Assembly: GCF_019710575.1 (NCBI RefSeq)
Contig: NZ_JAHWFK010000051.1
Location: forward strand, 82,050-146,049
Reading direction: 5' to 3'
Source of the DNA: Paractinoplanes polyasparticus
Lineage (GTDB): Bacteria > Actinomycetota > Actinomycetes > Mycobacteriales > Micromonosporaceae
Length of the DNA: 64,000 nucleotides
Part shown: positions 1-7,975 of the stretch, piece by piece
How the letters are laid out: every line of letters begins with the position of its first letter
Numbering within the stretch: the stretch's first letter is position 1
Position numbers and translations under genes: made by a program
The notes under the pieces: model-generated
What the model was told of the DNA's origin: nothing
Seen by the model: the letters and a program-made list of their open reading frames with translations, nothing else
Database searches by the model: none

Positions 1-464
1 GCTACGGTCCCATCCTCAGCGGTAAGCGACAGGTCGTCATCCGGCCGGCCCAGGAGGCCGAGGGCATTCTCGCCGTCGACGCTCAAGGCCGGCTCAACCT
101 CACGGATGGGGAGGCCGAGCACACCCTGTTCGTCTTCGTGCCGGTCCGTGACGGTCTCCACCAGATCCGCACCGCCAAGGCCGGGGCCGGCGGTGAGCCG
201 TCCTGCATGGGCATCCGCAGCAACGGCTCGAATCCGCTGACTGTCGTGGCCGCCGCCTGCGACACCCGGCGTGCGGGCCAGCTCTTCCGGGTCCGCAAGG
301 CGCCCGAGGCCGAGGCGGACGGATACGGCATCAGCAACCAGGGCGCCTATCTGCAGATCTCCGCGGACCGGGGCCTGATCGCCGAAGAGCTGAGCGACGC
401 GCCCTTGCGCACCGTTTACACGTTCGTCGACAACGGAGCCGCGCCGGCTCAGCCAGGGAGCTGA
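1..464 (+). CDS. C-terminal part of a protein with an extracellular kinase-receptor-type module (5' end outside window)
   Basis: The open frame enters from the window edge at base 3 and ends at a TGA at 464, giving about 153 residues. The sequence resembles the extracellular part of the Ser/Thr kinase encoded at 26350-28419. Both have ILSGKR/ILAGDR at the start of the module, a Cys pair in the middle (SCMGI and AACDT here), then a Tyr-Gly-Ile-Ser or Tyr-Ser-Ile-Gly stretch, and both close with YTFVDNG/YTFVDRG. The protein is therefore probably the tail of a second PknB-like receptor kinase or a related secreted protein. The kinase part cannot be seen, so the function is inferred only from this shared module. 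The low-complexity end (AAPAQPGS) is typical of a secreted C-terminus. Confidence 0.6.
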   Translation, partial: YGPILSGKRQVVIRPAQEAEGILAVDAQGRLNLTDGEAEHTLFVFVPVRDGLHQIRTAKAGAGGEPSCMGIRSNGSNPLTVVAAACDTRRAGQLFRVRKAPEAEADGYGISNQGAYLQISADRGLIAEELSDAPLRTVYTFVDNGAAPAQPGS

Positions 465-523
465 CACATGGGCGCGACACCGAGTGGATCCATGAGGCGG
501 TCCGGTTCCGAAGGAGACTCGTG

Positions 524-778
524 ATGCAGTTCGGCATCTTCACCGTGGGTGATGTCACCCCGGACCCCACTACGGGCCGGACACCGACCGAGCACGAGCG
601 CATTCGGGCCATGGTGACCATCGCGTTGAAGGCGGAGGAGGTGGGCCTCGATGTGTTCGCCACCGGCGGGTGCTGCGCAGGGAGTTTGCTGCGCAAACCG
701 GCCCACGTGCCGGACGCCCCGACGCACGAATCTCTGAAGAAGGCGGCGGCCACGGCGCCCGCCACCGCTGAGACATGA
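524..778 (+). pseudogene. Collapsed luciferase-like (LLM-class) flavin monooxygenase
   Basis: The first 45 residues (MQFGIFTVGDVTPDP to VGLDVFATG) match the start of LLM-class flavin-dependent oxidoreductases, which continue ATGEHHNPP and are about 340-370 residues long. Here the sequence jumps after ATG to a tail of about 37 residues and stops. Just after the junction, the neighbouring frame reads VLRREFAAQ, while the original frame resumes as RKPAHVPDAPTHESLKK. Both resemble the extreme C-terminus of the same family. The gene therefore seems to have lost its central 250-300 codons and acquired a small shift. A good ribosome site (GAAGGAG, 509-515) remains, so a useless 84-residue peptide could still be made. 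It lies just upstream of a quinone oxidoreductase. Confidence 0.65.
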
Positions 779-792
779 GGAGAAACACCGGT

Positions 793-1800
793 ATGACTGA
801 TCAGATGAAGGCTGTCGTGCTCACCCGTTTCGGCGGGGCCGATGCTTTCGAGCTGCGCGACGTCGCCGTACCGCAAGTCGGACCGCGCCAGGTGCGGGTG
901 CGCGTTCATGCGACCGCCGTCAACCCGCTCGACTATCAGATCCGTCGCGGGGACTACACCGATCATGTGCCGCTGCCGGCGATCACCGGGCACGACATCT
1001 CCGGCGTGGTCGAGGAGGTCGGATCCCACGTGACCGAGTTCCGCGCCGGCGATGCGGTGTACTACACGCCCCGGATTTTCGGCGGCCCCGGCTCCTACGC
1101 CGAGCAGCACGTCGCCGACGTCGAGCTCGTCGGCCGCAAACCGGAGAACCTCAGTCACCTGGAGGCGGCGAGCCTGACTCTCGTCGGCGGAACGGTCTGG
1201 GAGTGCTTGGTGACGCGAGCTCAGCTCATCGTGGGCGAGACGATCCTCGTCCAGGGGGCCACGGGCGGTGTCGGCACGATCGCGATCCAGGTCGCGAAGG
1301 CGATGGGCGCACGAGTGTTCGCCACCGCCAGAGCGGGCGACCATGAGTTCGTGCGCTCTCTCGGAGCGGACGCGGCGATTGACTACACGTCGACGGACTA
1401 CGTCGATGCCGTAGCCGAGATGACGCGGGGCAAGGGAGTCGATGTCGTTCTCGACGCGATCGGTGGCGACACGCTCACGCGAAGCCCGCTGACGCTCGCC
1501 GACGGCGGGCGTGTCGTCAGCATCGTCGACATCGCGCAGCCGCAGAATCTCATCGAGGCGTGGGGCCGGAACGCCGCCTACCACTTCGTCTTCACCCGGC
1601 AGAACCGCGGGAAGCTCGACGCGCTCACCACGCTGGTCGAGCGCGGTCTCGTGAAGCCGGTCATCGGCGCGACTCTTCCGCTCGCTCGCATGGGGGAGGC
1701 TCATGAGATCTTGGAGAACCGGCGGTCGTACGGGCTCCGCGGCAAGGTCGCGATCGATGTGGCGGGCGAAACTGTTGCGGTTCCCCCTCGCCTCTCGTAG
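793..1800 (+). CDS. Zinc-independent quinone oxidoreductase (MDR superfamily)
   Basis: The 335-residue protein belongs to the medium-chain dehydrogenase/reductase superfamily, NADPH:quinone reductase branch. An N-terminal GroES-like domain (about 5-120) is followed by a Rossmann fold with the dinucleotide loop VQGATGGVG at about 153-161. The Cys and His zinc ligands of alcohol dehydrogenases are absent, as expected for quinone or enone reductases using NADPH. The ATG at 793 is chosen because GAGGAG lies about 12 bases upstream and MKAVVLTRFGG follows, the usual family start. It probably shared an operon with the decayed monooxygenase before it. The natural substrate cannot be read from the sequence. 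Confidence 0.85.
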   Translation: MTDQMKAVVLTRFGGADAFELRDVAVPQVGPRQVRVRVHATAVNPLDYQIRRGDYTDHVPLPAITGHDISGVVEEVGSHVTEFRAGDAVYYTPRIFGGPGSYAEQHVADVELVGRKPENLSHLEAASLTLVGGTVWECLVTRAQLIVGETILVQGATGGVGTIAIQVAKAMGARVFATARAGDHEFVRSLGADAAIDYTSTDYVDAVAEMTRGKGVDVVLDAIGGDTLTRSPLTLADGGRVVSIVDIAQPQNLIEAWGRNAAYHFVFTRQNRGKLDALTTLVERGLVKPVIGATLPLARMGEAHEILENRRSYGLRGKVAIDVAGETVAVPPRLS

Positions 1801-2142
1801 CGGAACGCCTCGCACTGCTGGTGGCCGAAATGGTCAAGCTTCGCGCCGCCGGGACCGCGGAGAACCTGCGCGTACGGACCGACGCCGCGCTCGGCGCCGA
1901 ACGCACCCGGATGGCCCGGAACTGCATGATGTGGTCGCTCACCACCTGACAACCCTCATCATGGAGGCGACCGTCGTGGAACGGGCGCTCGACCGGGATC
2001 CGGGGGCGGCTCGCCGGAGCGCGGCCATCATCCGTACGGAAGGGAAAGCGCTTTGCAAAATCTGCTGTTGGCAGTCGGCGCCCTGCGCGGCCGCTGGTCG
2101 GTCGAGCTGACCATTCCCCGTACGGCCGGCCGGCCCTCATGA
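1801..2142 (+). pseudogene. Wrecked DesK/NarL-type sensor histidine kinase
   Basis: Three frames together spell parts of a HisKA_3 kinase. Bases 1803-1919 read ERLALLVAEMVKLRAAG through to ERTRMAR, the coiled coil before the H-box. One base is then missing and the next frame (1919-2060) reads ELHDVVAHHLTTLIMEA, an intact phosphoacceptor box, through to about GKAL. A third frame reads GRWSVELTIPRTAGRPS and stops at a TGA (2140-2142) that overlaps the response regulator start as ATGA, which looks like the old kinase C-terminus. The membrane sensor and most of the ATP-binding domain are gone. No functional kinase can come from here, although the original translational coupling to the regulator is still visible. 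Confidence 0.7.
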
Positions 2143-2801
2143 TCACGGTGCTCCTGGTCGACGACCAGCCGCTGCTGCGCGCGGGGTTCCGTTCGCTGAT
2201 CGAGCTGGCCGAGGACATCCAGATCGTCGGCGAGGCCGCCAACGGCCCGGACGCGGTGACGCTCGCGCGCCGGCTGCGCCCCGACGTCGTCTGCATGGAC
2301 GTCCGCATGCCCGGCGGCAACGGCCTCGACGCGACCCGGGTCATCGTCAACGAGATCGACCCGCCGCCCGCCGTCCTGGTGCTGACCACCTTCGAGCTCG
2401 ACGAGTACGTGTTCGGGGCGCTCGAAGCCGGCGCCAGCGGCTTCCTGCTCAAGGACGCCGACATGGACGACCTCATCGAAGCGATCCGCCGCCTGGCCGC
2501 CGGTGAGGGAATGGTCGACCAGACGGTCACCCGGCGGGTGATCGCCGAGTTCGCGCGCCGACGCCCGGCCCCGCCCGCCCCGGCGCCCGGTGGGGGCGCC
2601 GACCAGCTGACCTCCCGCGAGGCCGAGATCGTCCGGCTGCTCGCCGAGGGCCTGTCCAACGCCGAGATCGCGGCCGAGCTTGTCGTCGAGGTCAGCACGG
2701 TCAAGAGCCACCTCGGCCGGGCCATGGCCAAGATCGGGGCCCGCGACCGCGTCCAGACCGTCATCTGGGCCTATCGTCATGGTGTCGCGTCGCTCGGCTG
2801 A
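2139..2801 (+). CDS. NarL/FixJ-family response regulator
   Basis: The 220-residue protein has an N-terminal receiver domain (about 3-118) with the acidic pair DD at 8-9, phosphoacceptor Asp54 in CMDVRMPGG, a switch Thr in VLTTFELDEY and Lys in LLKDAD. A LuxR/GerE helix-turn-helix follows at about 153-211 (LTSREAEIVRLLAEG, then STVKSHLGRAM). The ATG overlaps the stop of the degraded kinase upstream. All key residues are retained, so the regulator looks functional but has lost its adjacent kinase. It may be phosphorylated by another DesK-type kinase, act unphosphorylated, or be in early decay. No target genes sit next to it. Confidence 0.9.
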   Translation: MITVLLVDDQPLLRAGFRSLIELAEDIQIVGEAANGPDAVTLARRLRPDVVCMDVRMPGGNGLDATRVIVNEIDPPPAVLVLTTFELDEYVFGALEAGASGFLLKDADMDDLIEAIRRLAAGEGMVDQTVTRRVIAEFARRRPAPPAPAPGGGADQLTSREAEIVRLLAEGLSNAEIAAELVVEVSTVKSHLGRAMAKIGARDRVQTVIWAYRHGVASLG

Positions 2802-2957
2802 AGGACGGACGCCGCGACGACGGGGTTGCTGACGATGGCCGCTACGCCGGATCCCGGTCGCATCGTCCGGGCTCCGGCGCGGCACGGGATCGGCCACCCG
2901 CTGCCACAGCTGTGCCCGCACGAACCGCGACCCGGAACCGGATGACCTGGTCCGGGG

Positions 2958-3977
2958 TCAGCGGCGGCGCAGCGTCGCGTCGAGCAGAGCCGGCGGGGTG
3001 TCGTTCTTTTCGTGGGCGGCGAGGTCGACGCCGGGAGCGACGATGGTGTCAATGGCGTCGAGCACGTCGGCCGGCAGCACCGTATCCGCCGCGGCGAGCT
3101 GCGAATGCAGGTGGTCCATGGTGCGCGGGCCGATGAGCGCGGTCGTCACGGCGGGGTGGGCGGTGACGAAGCCCAGGGCGAGCTGGATCATCGTCAGGCC
3201 GGCCTGATCCGCCACCTTCGCCAGCTGTTCGACGGCGTCGAGCTTGGCCCGGTTGGCGGGGATGTTGGTGTCGAAGCGTTGCTTCATGAACCCCGAACGG
3301 TTCGTGGCGACCTCCTGGCCCGCGCGGATCGCGCCGGAGAGCCAGCCCGAAGCCAGGGGGCTCCAGACGAGCACCCCCATGCCGTACTCCTCGGTCACGG
3401 GCAGCACGTGTCCTTCGACACCGCGCTGCAGGATCGAGTAGCTGGGCTGCTCGGTGACGTAGCGGCCCAGGCCACGCTCGCGGGCGGCCCACTGGGCCTG
3501 GACGACCCGGTAGGCCGGGAAGGTCGAGGAGCCGAAGTAGCGGATCTTGCCGGCCCGTTGCAGGTCGGTAAGAGCCGACAGGGTCTCGTCGTCGCTGGTG
3601 GCCGGATCCCACCGGTGGATCTGGTAAAGATCTACATGGTCGACGCCCAGCCGGCGCAGACTGTCGTCCAGCGCGGTGAAGAGCCAGCGCCGGGATCCAC
3701 CGCGGCGGTTGCGGTCCTCACCCATCGGCAGGCTCGCTTTGGTGGCGAGCACGATGTCGTCACGGCGTCCGGCGATGGCCTTGCCGACCATTTCCTCGGA
3801 CTGGCCACCGCTGTAGACGTCGGCCGTGTCGATGAGGTTGACCCCGGCGTCAAGAGCGGCCTCGACGATGGCGGTCGCCTCGTCCTGCGTGGTGTTGCCG
3901 ATCTTGCCGAAGTTCATGGCGCCCAGCGCGAGTGTGCTGACCTGCACGCCGGTACGACCCAAGCTGCGGTACTGCAT
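2958..3977 (-). CDS. Aldo/keto reductase
   Basis: The 339-residue protein is a typical NADPH-dependent aldo/keto reductase (TIM barrel) of the YajO/general stress protein 69 type. The catalytic tetrad is visible as Asp50, Tyr55 (DTADVYSGG), Lys80 (LATKAS) and His121 (LYQIHRWD). The cofactor loop near the end (ALIGPRTMDHLHSQLAA) is also present. The ATG at 3977 gives the family start MQYRSLGRTG and is preceded by GGGAGA. A paired inverted repeat sits immediately upstream and probably controls expression. The 156 bases between this gene and the response regulator at 2801 hold nothing recognisable. Confidence 0.9.
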   Translation of the reverse strand: MQYRSLGRTGVQVSTLALGAMNFGKIGNTTQDEATAIVEAALDAGVNLIDTADVYSGGQSEEMVGKAIAGRRDDIVLATKASLPMGEDRNRRGGSRRWLFTALDDSLRRLGVDHVDLYQIHRWDPATSDDETLSALTDLQRAGKIRYFGSSTFPAYRVVQAQWAARERGLGRYVTEQPSYSILQRGVEGHVLPVTEEYGMGVLVWSPLASGWLSGAIRAGQEVATNRSGFMKQRFDTNIPANRAKLDAVEQLAKVADQAGLTMIQLALGFVTAHPAVTTALIGPRTMDHLHSQLAAADTVLPADVLDAIDTIVAPGVDLAAHEKNDTPPALLDATLRRR

Positions 3978-4006
3978 TTTCGTCTCCCGTGACGATCGGT
4001 GCCGGT

Positions 4007-4052
4007 AAGCGGAACATTGTTCCCGTAGAGCATACGGAGCAACGTTCCGCTT
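4007..4052. promoter_or_regulatory. Paired operator upstream of the aldo/keto reductase
   Basis: AAGCGGAAC (4007-4015) and GTTCCGCTT (4044-4052) form a perfect 9-base inverted repeat. Each half belongs to a smaller near-palindrome, GGAACATTGTTCC (4011-4023) and GGAGCAACGTTCC (4036-4048), with centres 25 bases apart. This is the layout expected for a dimeric TetR- or MarR-type repressor binding twice over a promoter, and it lies 30-75 bases before the reductase ATG. No TetR or MarR gene is adjacent. The rest of the gap (4053-4304) shows no convincing gene. Confidence 0.5.
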
Positions 4053-4304
4053 GCCCACTATAGTGACCGAGCCGACACCCGCGCACGGCCTGCCTGGGCT
4101 CTGAATGGAGCTGTCGGGTGGGGTGCTGTCCCGGAGGGGTCCGCCGGGGACGCCAACTTTCCGGGTCTGCCGTGCCTTACTGGAACATGCGTTGCGGCAG
4201 GAGACAGGTGGGCTGTCCAACGTCGAATGTTGCGCTGTGGGCCTCGCCCGAACGGCAACTGCTCTTCGACGCCCGCGGTTTCAACGGAGGAACGGTTCGG
4301 CCGG

Positions 4305-5093
4305 TCATGAGCTGACGGTAGCGTCGGCGAAGCCGAGGCAGTCAGTGCCACGGAAGATCGCCAACTCGTAGGACAAGGTGTCCGCACCGTCGTCCCGGAC
4401 CCGCGAGCCGACTTCGTAGTCACCGGGATAAGTCACCTCGCCGAGGTAATGAACGGCGTACGCATCCGGCGCGAGGTCGAGGATCGTCCGGTGCCCGGCC
4501 GGATCGACGGTGTCGAGAGCTGACGCCGCGATTGCCTCGTCGTACCACGTGAGCTGAGCGAGATAGTTCACGTGGTGATTGCCGTCGACGTCGCTTATCC
4601 GGGCGCGCAAGGGTGCGAAGCGTTCGTAGTGTTCCCGCCGTCGCCGTTCGGGCCCGGCCCGATCGGTCGCGGGACTTCGCGGGGTGTCGCTCGACTGCAG
4701 TTCGCTCAGATCGGCGATCAGCTCCTCGGGAAGCTCCAGTGGTCCGCGGGCTCCGCGCAGCACCACGGTTGCCTCGCCGGCTGTCACCGAGGCGCCGTCG
4801 ATGGCCGCCGACTGCTCGTAGGTGAACGAGGAGCGACCGATCCGGTGAATTCCGGTCCGCACCCTGACCACGTCCCCGGTGCGCCCGGCGTGAGCGAGGC
4901 GTTCGACTCGCTGGCCGACGAACAGGATCTGGAAGCGGGAGAACCCGCCCCGGCCTACGAGCCGCTCGAAACGACGCAGTGACAGCCGCAGACGTGCGTC
5001 TTCGAGCCAGCGAGCCATGCCGACGACACTCGCCGATCCACTGCGGTCGAGATCGGCTTGCCGCACTCGGACATCATTCTCGATCAGTTCCAT
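4305..5093 (-). CDS. Hotdog-fold acyl-CoA/ACP thioesterase-like protein
   Basis: The 262-residue protein looks like two hotdog domains of the acyl-ACP thioesterase / 4-hydroxybenzoyl-CoA thioesterase family. The first half (VRVRQADLDRSGSASVVGMARWLEDAR) and the second half (RARISDVDGNHHVNYLAQLTWYDEAI) each begin with the characteristic D-x-x-x-H/S-x-N-x-x-Y/W pattern, and the DGNHHVNYL segment holds the likely catalytic Asn/His region. It probably hydrolyses fatty acyl thioesters. The ATG at 5093 lacks a clear ribosome site, so the start is uncertain; the frame remains open upstream to about 5534 but that part overlaps the next gene and looks non-coding. Confidence 0.65.
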   Translation of the reverse strand: MELIENDVRVRQADLDRSGSASVVGMARWLEDARLRLSLRRFERLVGRGGFSRFQILFVGQRVERLAHAGRTGDVVRVRTGIHRIGRSSFTYEQSAAIDGASVTAGEATVVLRGARGPLELPEELIADLSELQSSDTPRSPATDRAGPERRRREHYERFAPLRARISDVDGNHHVNYLAQLTWYDEAIAASALDTVDPAGHRTILDLAPDAYAVHYLGEVTYPGDYEVGSRVRDDGADTLSYELAIFRGTDCLGFADATVSS

Positions 5094-5230
5094 GAAATCA
5101 GTAGAATCTGTGTTCTTAGGACACCCGCAACCGGGCGACCGGCGCTGGCCCATCCGATGCCAGCTCTGCTCAAAGTCCCACCAGGCCGTGATGAACGGCT
5201 TGTTGGCGGCTGCGCCTGCACTCCAGCGGA

Positions 5231-6178
5231 TCAGTGTGGAAGACGTTGCTGCGACACGTGTTGGCCGGGGGTCATGCCGTAGCGGCGCCTGAACTCCCGG
5301 CTGAAGTGGCTGGCGTCGGCGAACTGCCATCGCGCGGCAACCTCCGAGATGCCGGGCCGGTAACCGGACAGCGTTGGCACCGTCAGTGCTTTGCGGGCTT
5401 CGGCCAGCCGCCGCGCGCGGAGGTAAGCCGAAACCGAATCGCCTTCCGCGGCGAACGCGCGCTGCAGCGTACGCAGGGAGACGTTCAGCTCTCGCGCCAG
5501 CACGTCCGGTGAGAGACCGGGATGGGTGAGCCACTGATCCGCAAGGTCGCGCGCGGCCTTCGCGAGTGCCGGGCCGAACCGCGGCTCCTTGTCATCCCAC
5601 CGGCCCGACGTCACCGAACGCACCAACTCGACCAACGTGTTCCGGACGGCACGTCGGCCGGGCAGCCCCAGATCGCTTGCCCACGTACGAATCGTGGCGG
5701 CGTGTGCGAGCAGCACCCGCACCTCGGGAAGAGTTGCCGAACCGACCTTGAAGAGGCGCCCGGTTCCGACGGCCGCAGCCGGCAAGATCAGCAACTGGGT
5801 GCTGGTGCCGGGAGCGGCCGTGAAGTGGGTCATCGGCCCGCGGCACACCATCATCCGGCCGGCGGCGACCCTGTGCTCGGTACCCCGCTCATCTCCCAGA
5901 CGCCAAGAACCTCGGCGCACTATCCAGACGCGCACCAGGTCCTTGCGCGTGGCGAAGCCTGTCGTCCGGACCGCGGTCACCGTGTCGATGCTGTTGTAAA
6001 CGACGTCATGGAGACGAACCGCTTCCGCCCTCGCCCGGAAGTCTTCCGTCGTCGCCGGGTGGAAAGACGGCATGGCGAAACGTTCGCCCATGTGCCCACG
6101 CCACGCTGCCCCAAAGTCGTGGAAACCGCCTGTCGTCCGGGTGTCCAGGGAGAGAACCCCGATGTTCGTGCCGGTCAT
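5231..6178 (-). CDS. AraC-family transcriptional regulator
   Basis: The 315-residue protein has an N-terminal AraC-binding-like ligand domain (about 20-190) and a C-terminal double helix-turn-helix (about 215-312: LSPDVLARELNVSLRTLQRAF and ISEVAARWQFADASHFSREFRRRYG). This is the layout of NphR/FeaR-like activators of catabolic genes. It is divergent from the short-chain dehydrogenase at 6274, with 95 bases between the starts, so it probably controls that gene. The ATG at 6178 is chosen because the more upstream in-frame start at 6253 would run almost to the divergent gene. No strong ribosome site is visible. Confidence 0.85.
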   Translation of the reverse strand: MTGTNIGVLSLDTRTTGGFHDFGAAWRGHMGERFAMPSFHPATTEDFRARAEAVRLHDVVYNSIDTVTAVRTTGFATRKDLVRVWIVRRGSWRLGDERGTEHRVAAGRMMVCRGPMTHFTAAPGTSTQLLILPAAAVGTGRLFKVGSATLPEVRVLLAHAATIRTWASDLGLPGRRAVRNTLVELVRSVTSGRWDDKEPRFGPALAKAARDLADQWLTHPGLSPDVLARELNVSLRTLQRAFAAEGDSVSAYLRARRLAEARKALTVPTLSGYRPGISEVAARWQFADASHFSREFRRRYGMTPGQHVSQQRLPH

Positions 6179-6273
6179 AGAGCGTGCCCATTCGTGGTTG
6201 TCGTCGATCTTCCATTCAAGGTGGCGCGGTGGGCCAAGACCATGCAGTGGCACCCTCCCTACAGTCCCCGATC

Positions 6274-7038
6274 ATGAATACTTCGGCAGTGACACCTACC
6301 TGGGCTCTGGTCACCGGCTCGTCCAGCGGGATCGGCCGAGCGACCGCCTTGAAGCTCGCTGAGGACGGCTACGCGATCGTGGTCTGCGGCCGCGACCCGG
6401 CCCGTACCGCCGAGACCCGTGAGCTGATCGAGTCGGCCGGCGGCCGAGCCACGGATCTGACCGCGGACCTCAGTTCGCCGGCGGCAGTAAGGGCTCTGAT
6501 AGGGAAGGTTCGCCATGTCGTCGGCGACGCACCCTTGGACGTGCTGGTCAACAATGCGGGCGGCGGCGGTTTTGCCGCGACCGAGGACACCACCGTAGAG
6601 ATGTTCGATGCGGCGTTCAATCTCAACGTCAAGGCACCCTACATCCTGACGGGCGCCTTCGCCCCGGCCATGGCCGGCCGTGGCCGGGGGGCGATCGTCA
6701 ACGTCGGCAGCCTCAGTAGCACCATGGCGGCCCCCGGGACCAGCGCCTTCCAGGCGGCCAAGGCCGCGCTGATGATGCTGACCAAGTCCTGGACCGCCGA
6801 GTACGGGCCGCGCGGCGTGCGGGTCAACTCCGTCGAACCCGGGTTCATCTTGACCCGCGTGAACGAACACTTCAGGGATATGTTCACCGGCTACCTCGGC
6901 AGCGTCCCGGCAGGACGTGGAGGTGACGCCGAAGAGGTGGCCGAGGCGATCCGCTTTCTGGTGTCACCTCAAGCCTCCTATATCCAAGGCGCTGTCCTGA
7001 CCGTCGACGGAGGTAAGACCTCAGTTGTCGCGATGTGA
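6274..7038 (+). CDS. Short-chain dehydrogenase/reductase with the catalytic Tyr replaced by Phe
   Basis: The 254-residue classical SDR has the cofactor motif TGSSSGIG (14-21), NNAG (93-96) and the catalytic Ser at about 146 (NVGSLSS). The usual Y-x-x-x-K reads S-A-F-Q-A-A-K, with Phe159 where the catalytic tyrosine should be and Lys163 kept. The codon is TTC, one base from TAC. Apart from this it is full length and well conserved, ending with the typical GAVLTVDGG. The Tyr-less active site suggests changed chemistry, weak activity or a non-enzymatic NAD(P)-binding role. The divergent AraC gene is the likely regulator. Confidence 0.88.
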   Translation: MNTSAVTPTWALVTGSSSGIGRATALKLAEDGYAIVVCGRDPARTAETRELIESAGGRATDLTADLSSPAAVRALIGKVRHVVGDAPLDVLVNNAGGGGFAATEDTTVEMFDAAFNLNVKAPYILTGAFAPAMAGRGRGAIVNVGSLSSTMAAPGTSAFQAAKAALMMLTKSWTAEYGPRGVRVNSVEPGFILTRVNEHFRDMFTGYLGSVPAGRGGDAEEVAEAIRFLVSPQASYIQGAVLTVDGGKTSVVAM

Positions 7039-7117
7039 CCGGAGCTTCTGATCGGCCGTTTCGTCTACCGCGGATTCGTCGGCCCGTTCCCCTTGACTGT
7101 GTTCCGGGGACACGGTT

Positions 7118-7783
7118 TTGAATGACCGGGTGTTCGACGAATGGCGGCGGCGCCGGGCCATCCAGCGCATCAAGCTCGGGGACGGGCGCCCGCTGAAGCG
7201 ATTCCGTTGGTGGCAGCCTCTGTCCCGGTCCCTGTTCTATCTTCCCGCGGACGCCGGCGCGGGCCGGCCGGTCGAATACGCGGTCGACGTGAACCACATG
7301 AAGAGCAACGAGAACCTCGACACCGAAGCCCATCTGTACCGCGACGGCCGGCGCTTCGAACGAGCCAGGCTCCCTGCCGTCTTCCCGATCGAAGGCGGCG
7401 CGATCGAGGTGGAGACGTCGGCCTTCGGCCTCCGGCGCTGCCACTTCGTCGCCGACGACGGGACCGAGCAGCAGCTCGTTCCGGATCCACGCTCGGCCGA
7501 GGGGCGCCGGGCCCGGCTCGACCGCGAGCATCCGTTGCTCAGCCGCTGGATCGGCGTTATTTCCCTCGTCCTGATCGTCGTGCCGCTGATCCTCGGCCTC
7601 CCGCAGACCGTCGAGTCGCTCTCTCGGTTCCCGCCGCTGGCCGAGCGGTTCGGTGTCTTCGAGTCGCCGATCGACGCGTCGGCCTGGTTCAACATCGCGC
7701 TCGCGGTCAGCGCGACGGTGGGCAGCACCGAGCGTGCCCTGCGCCTGCGGTACAACCGATGGCTGGACACGCTGGCGGACTGA
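7118..7783 (+). CDS. Hypothetical membrane protein with two C-terminal transmembrane segments
   Basis: The 221-residue protein begins at a TTG (7118) followed by NDRVFDEWRRRRA; a loose GGGGA precedes it. The first 140 residues are soluble and charged. Two hydrophobic stretches follow, WIGVISLVLIVVPLILGL (about 144-165) and a weaker one at FNIALAVSATVGS (about 195-212). I do not recognise a family. It looks like a small beta-rich cytoplasmic domain anchored by a C-terminal hairpin. It stands alone between a dehydrogenase and a LysR gene. Confidence 0.65.
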   Translation: MNDRVFDEWRRRRAIQRIKLGDGRPLKRFRWWQPLSRSLFYLPADAGAGRPVEYAVDVNHMKSNENLDTEAHLYRDGRRFERARLPAVFPIEGGAIEVETSAFGLRRCHFVADDGTEQQLVPDPRSAEGRRARLDREHPLLSRWIGVISLVLIVVPLILGLPQTVESLSRFPPLAERFGVFESPIDASAWFNIALAVSATVGSTERALRLRYNRWLDTLAD

Positions 7784-7975
7784 CGGCCCGCAACTGCTGG
7801 CGGGCCAGCTCTTTGGCGCGGTGAATGACGTCGAGCTGGGCGTCGTTGTGGAGTCCCCGTCACGCGTCGACGAAGGTCTGCCGTGTGACTGACTTCCCGG
7901 CGCGGTCCTCCGGCAGCGCCGGGACGACGGCGGTCGATCCGCTGCGGCGAAAGGCCAGGAAGGTAAATTACCCGG

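Noticed and set aside
331..1815. 494-codon open frame on the minus strand
   Set aside because: It is antisense to the quinone oxidoreductase and two degraded genes; its protein is Arg/Ala-rich without any recognisable motif, as expected from GC-rich complementary frames.
4105..4371. 88-codon plus-strand frame after the paired operator
   Set aside because: No ribosome site, no motif, and it overlaps the thioesterase gene.
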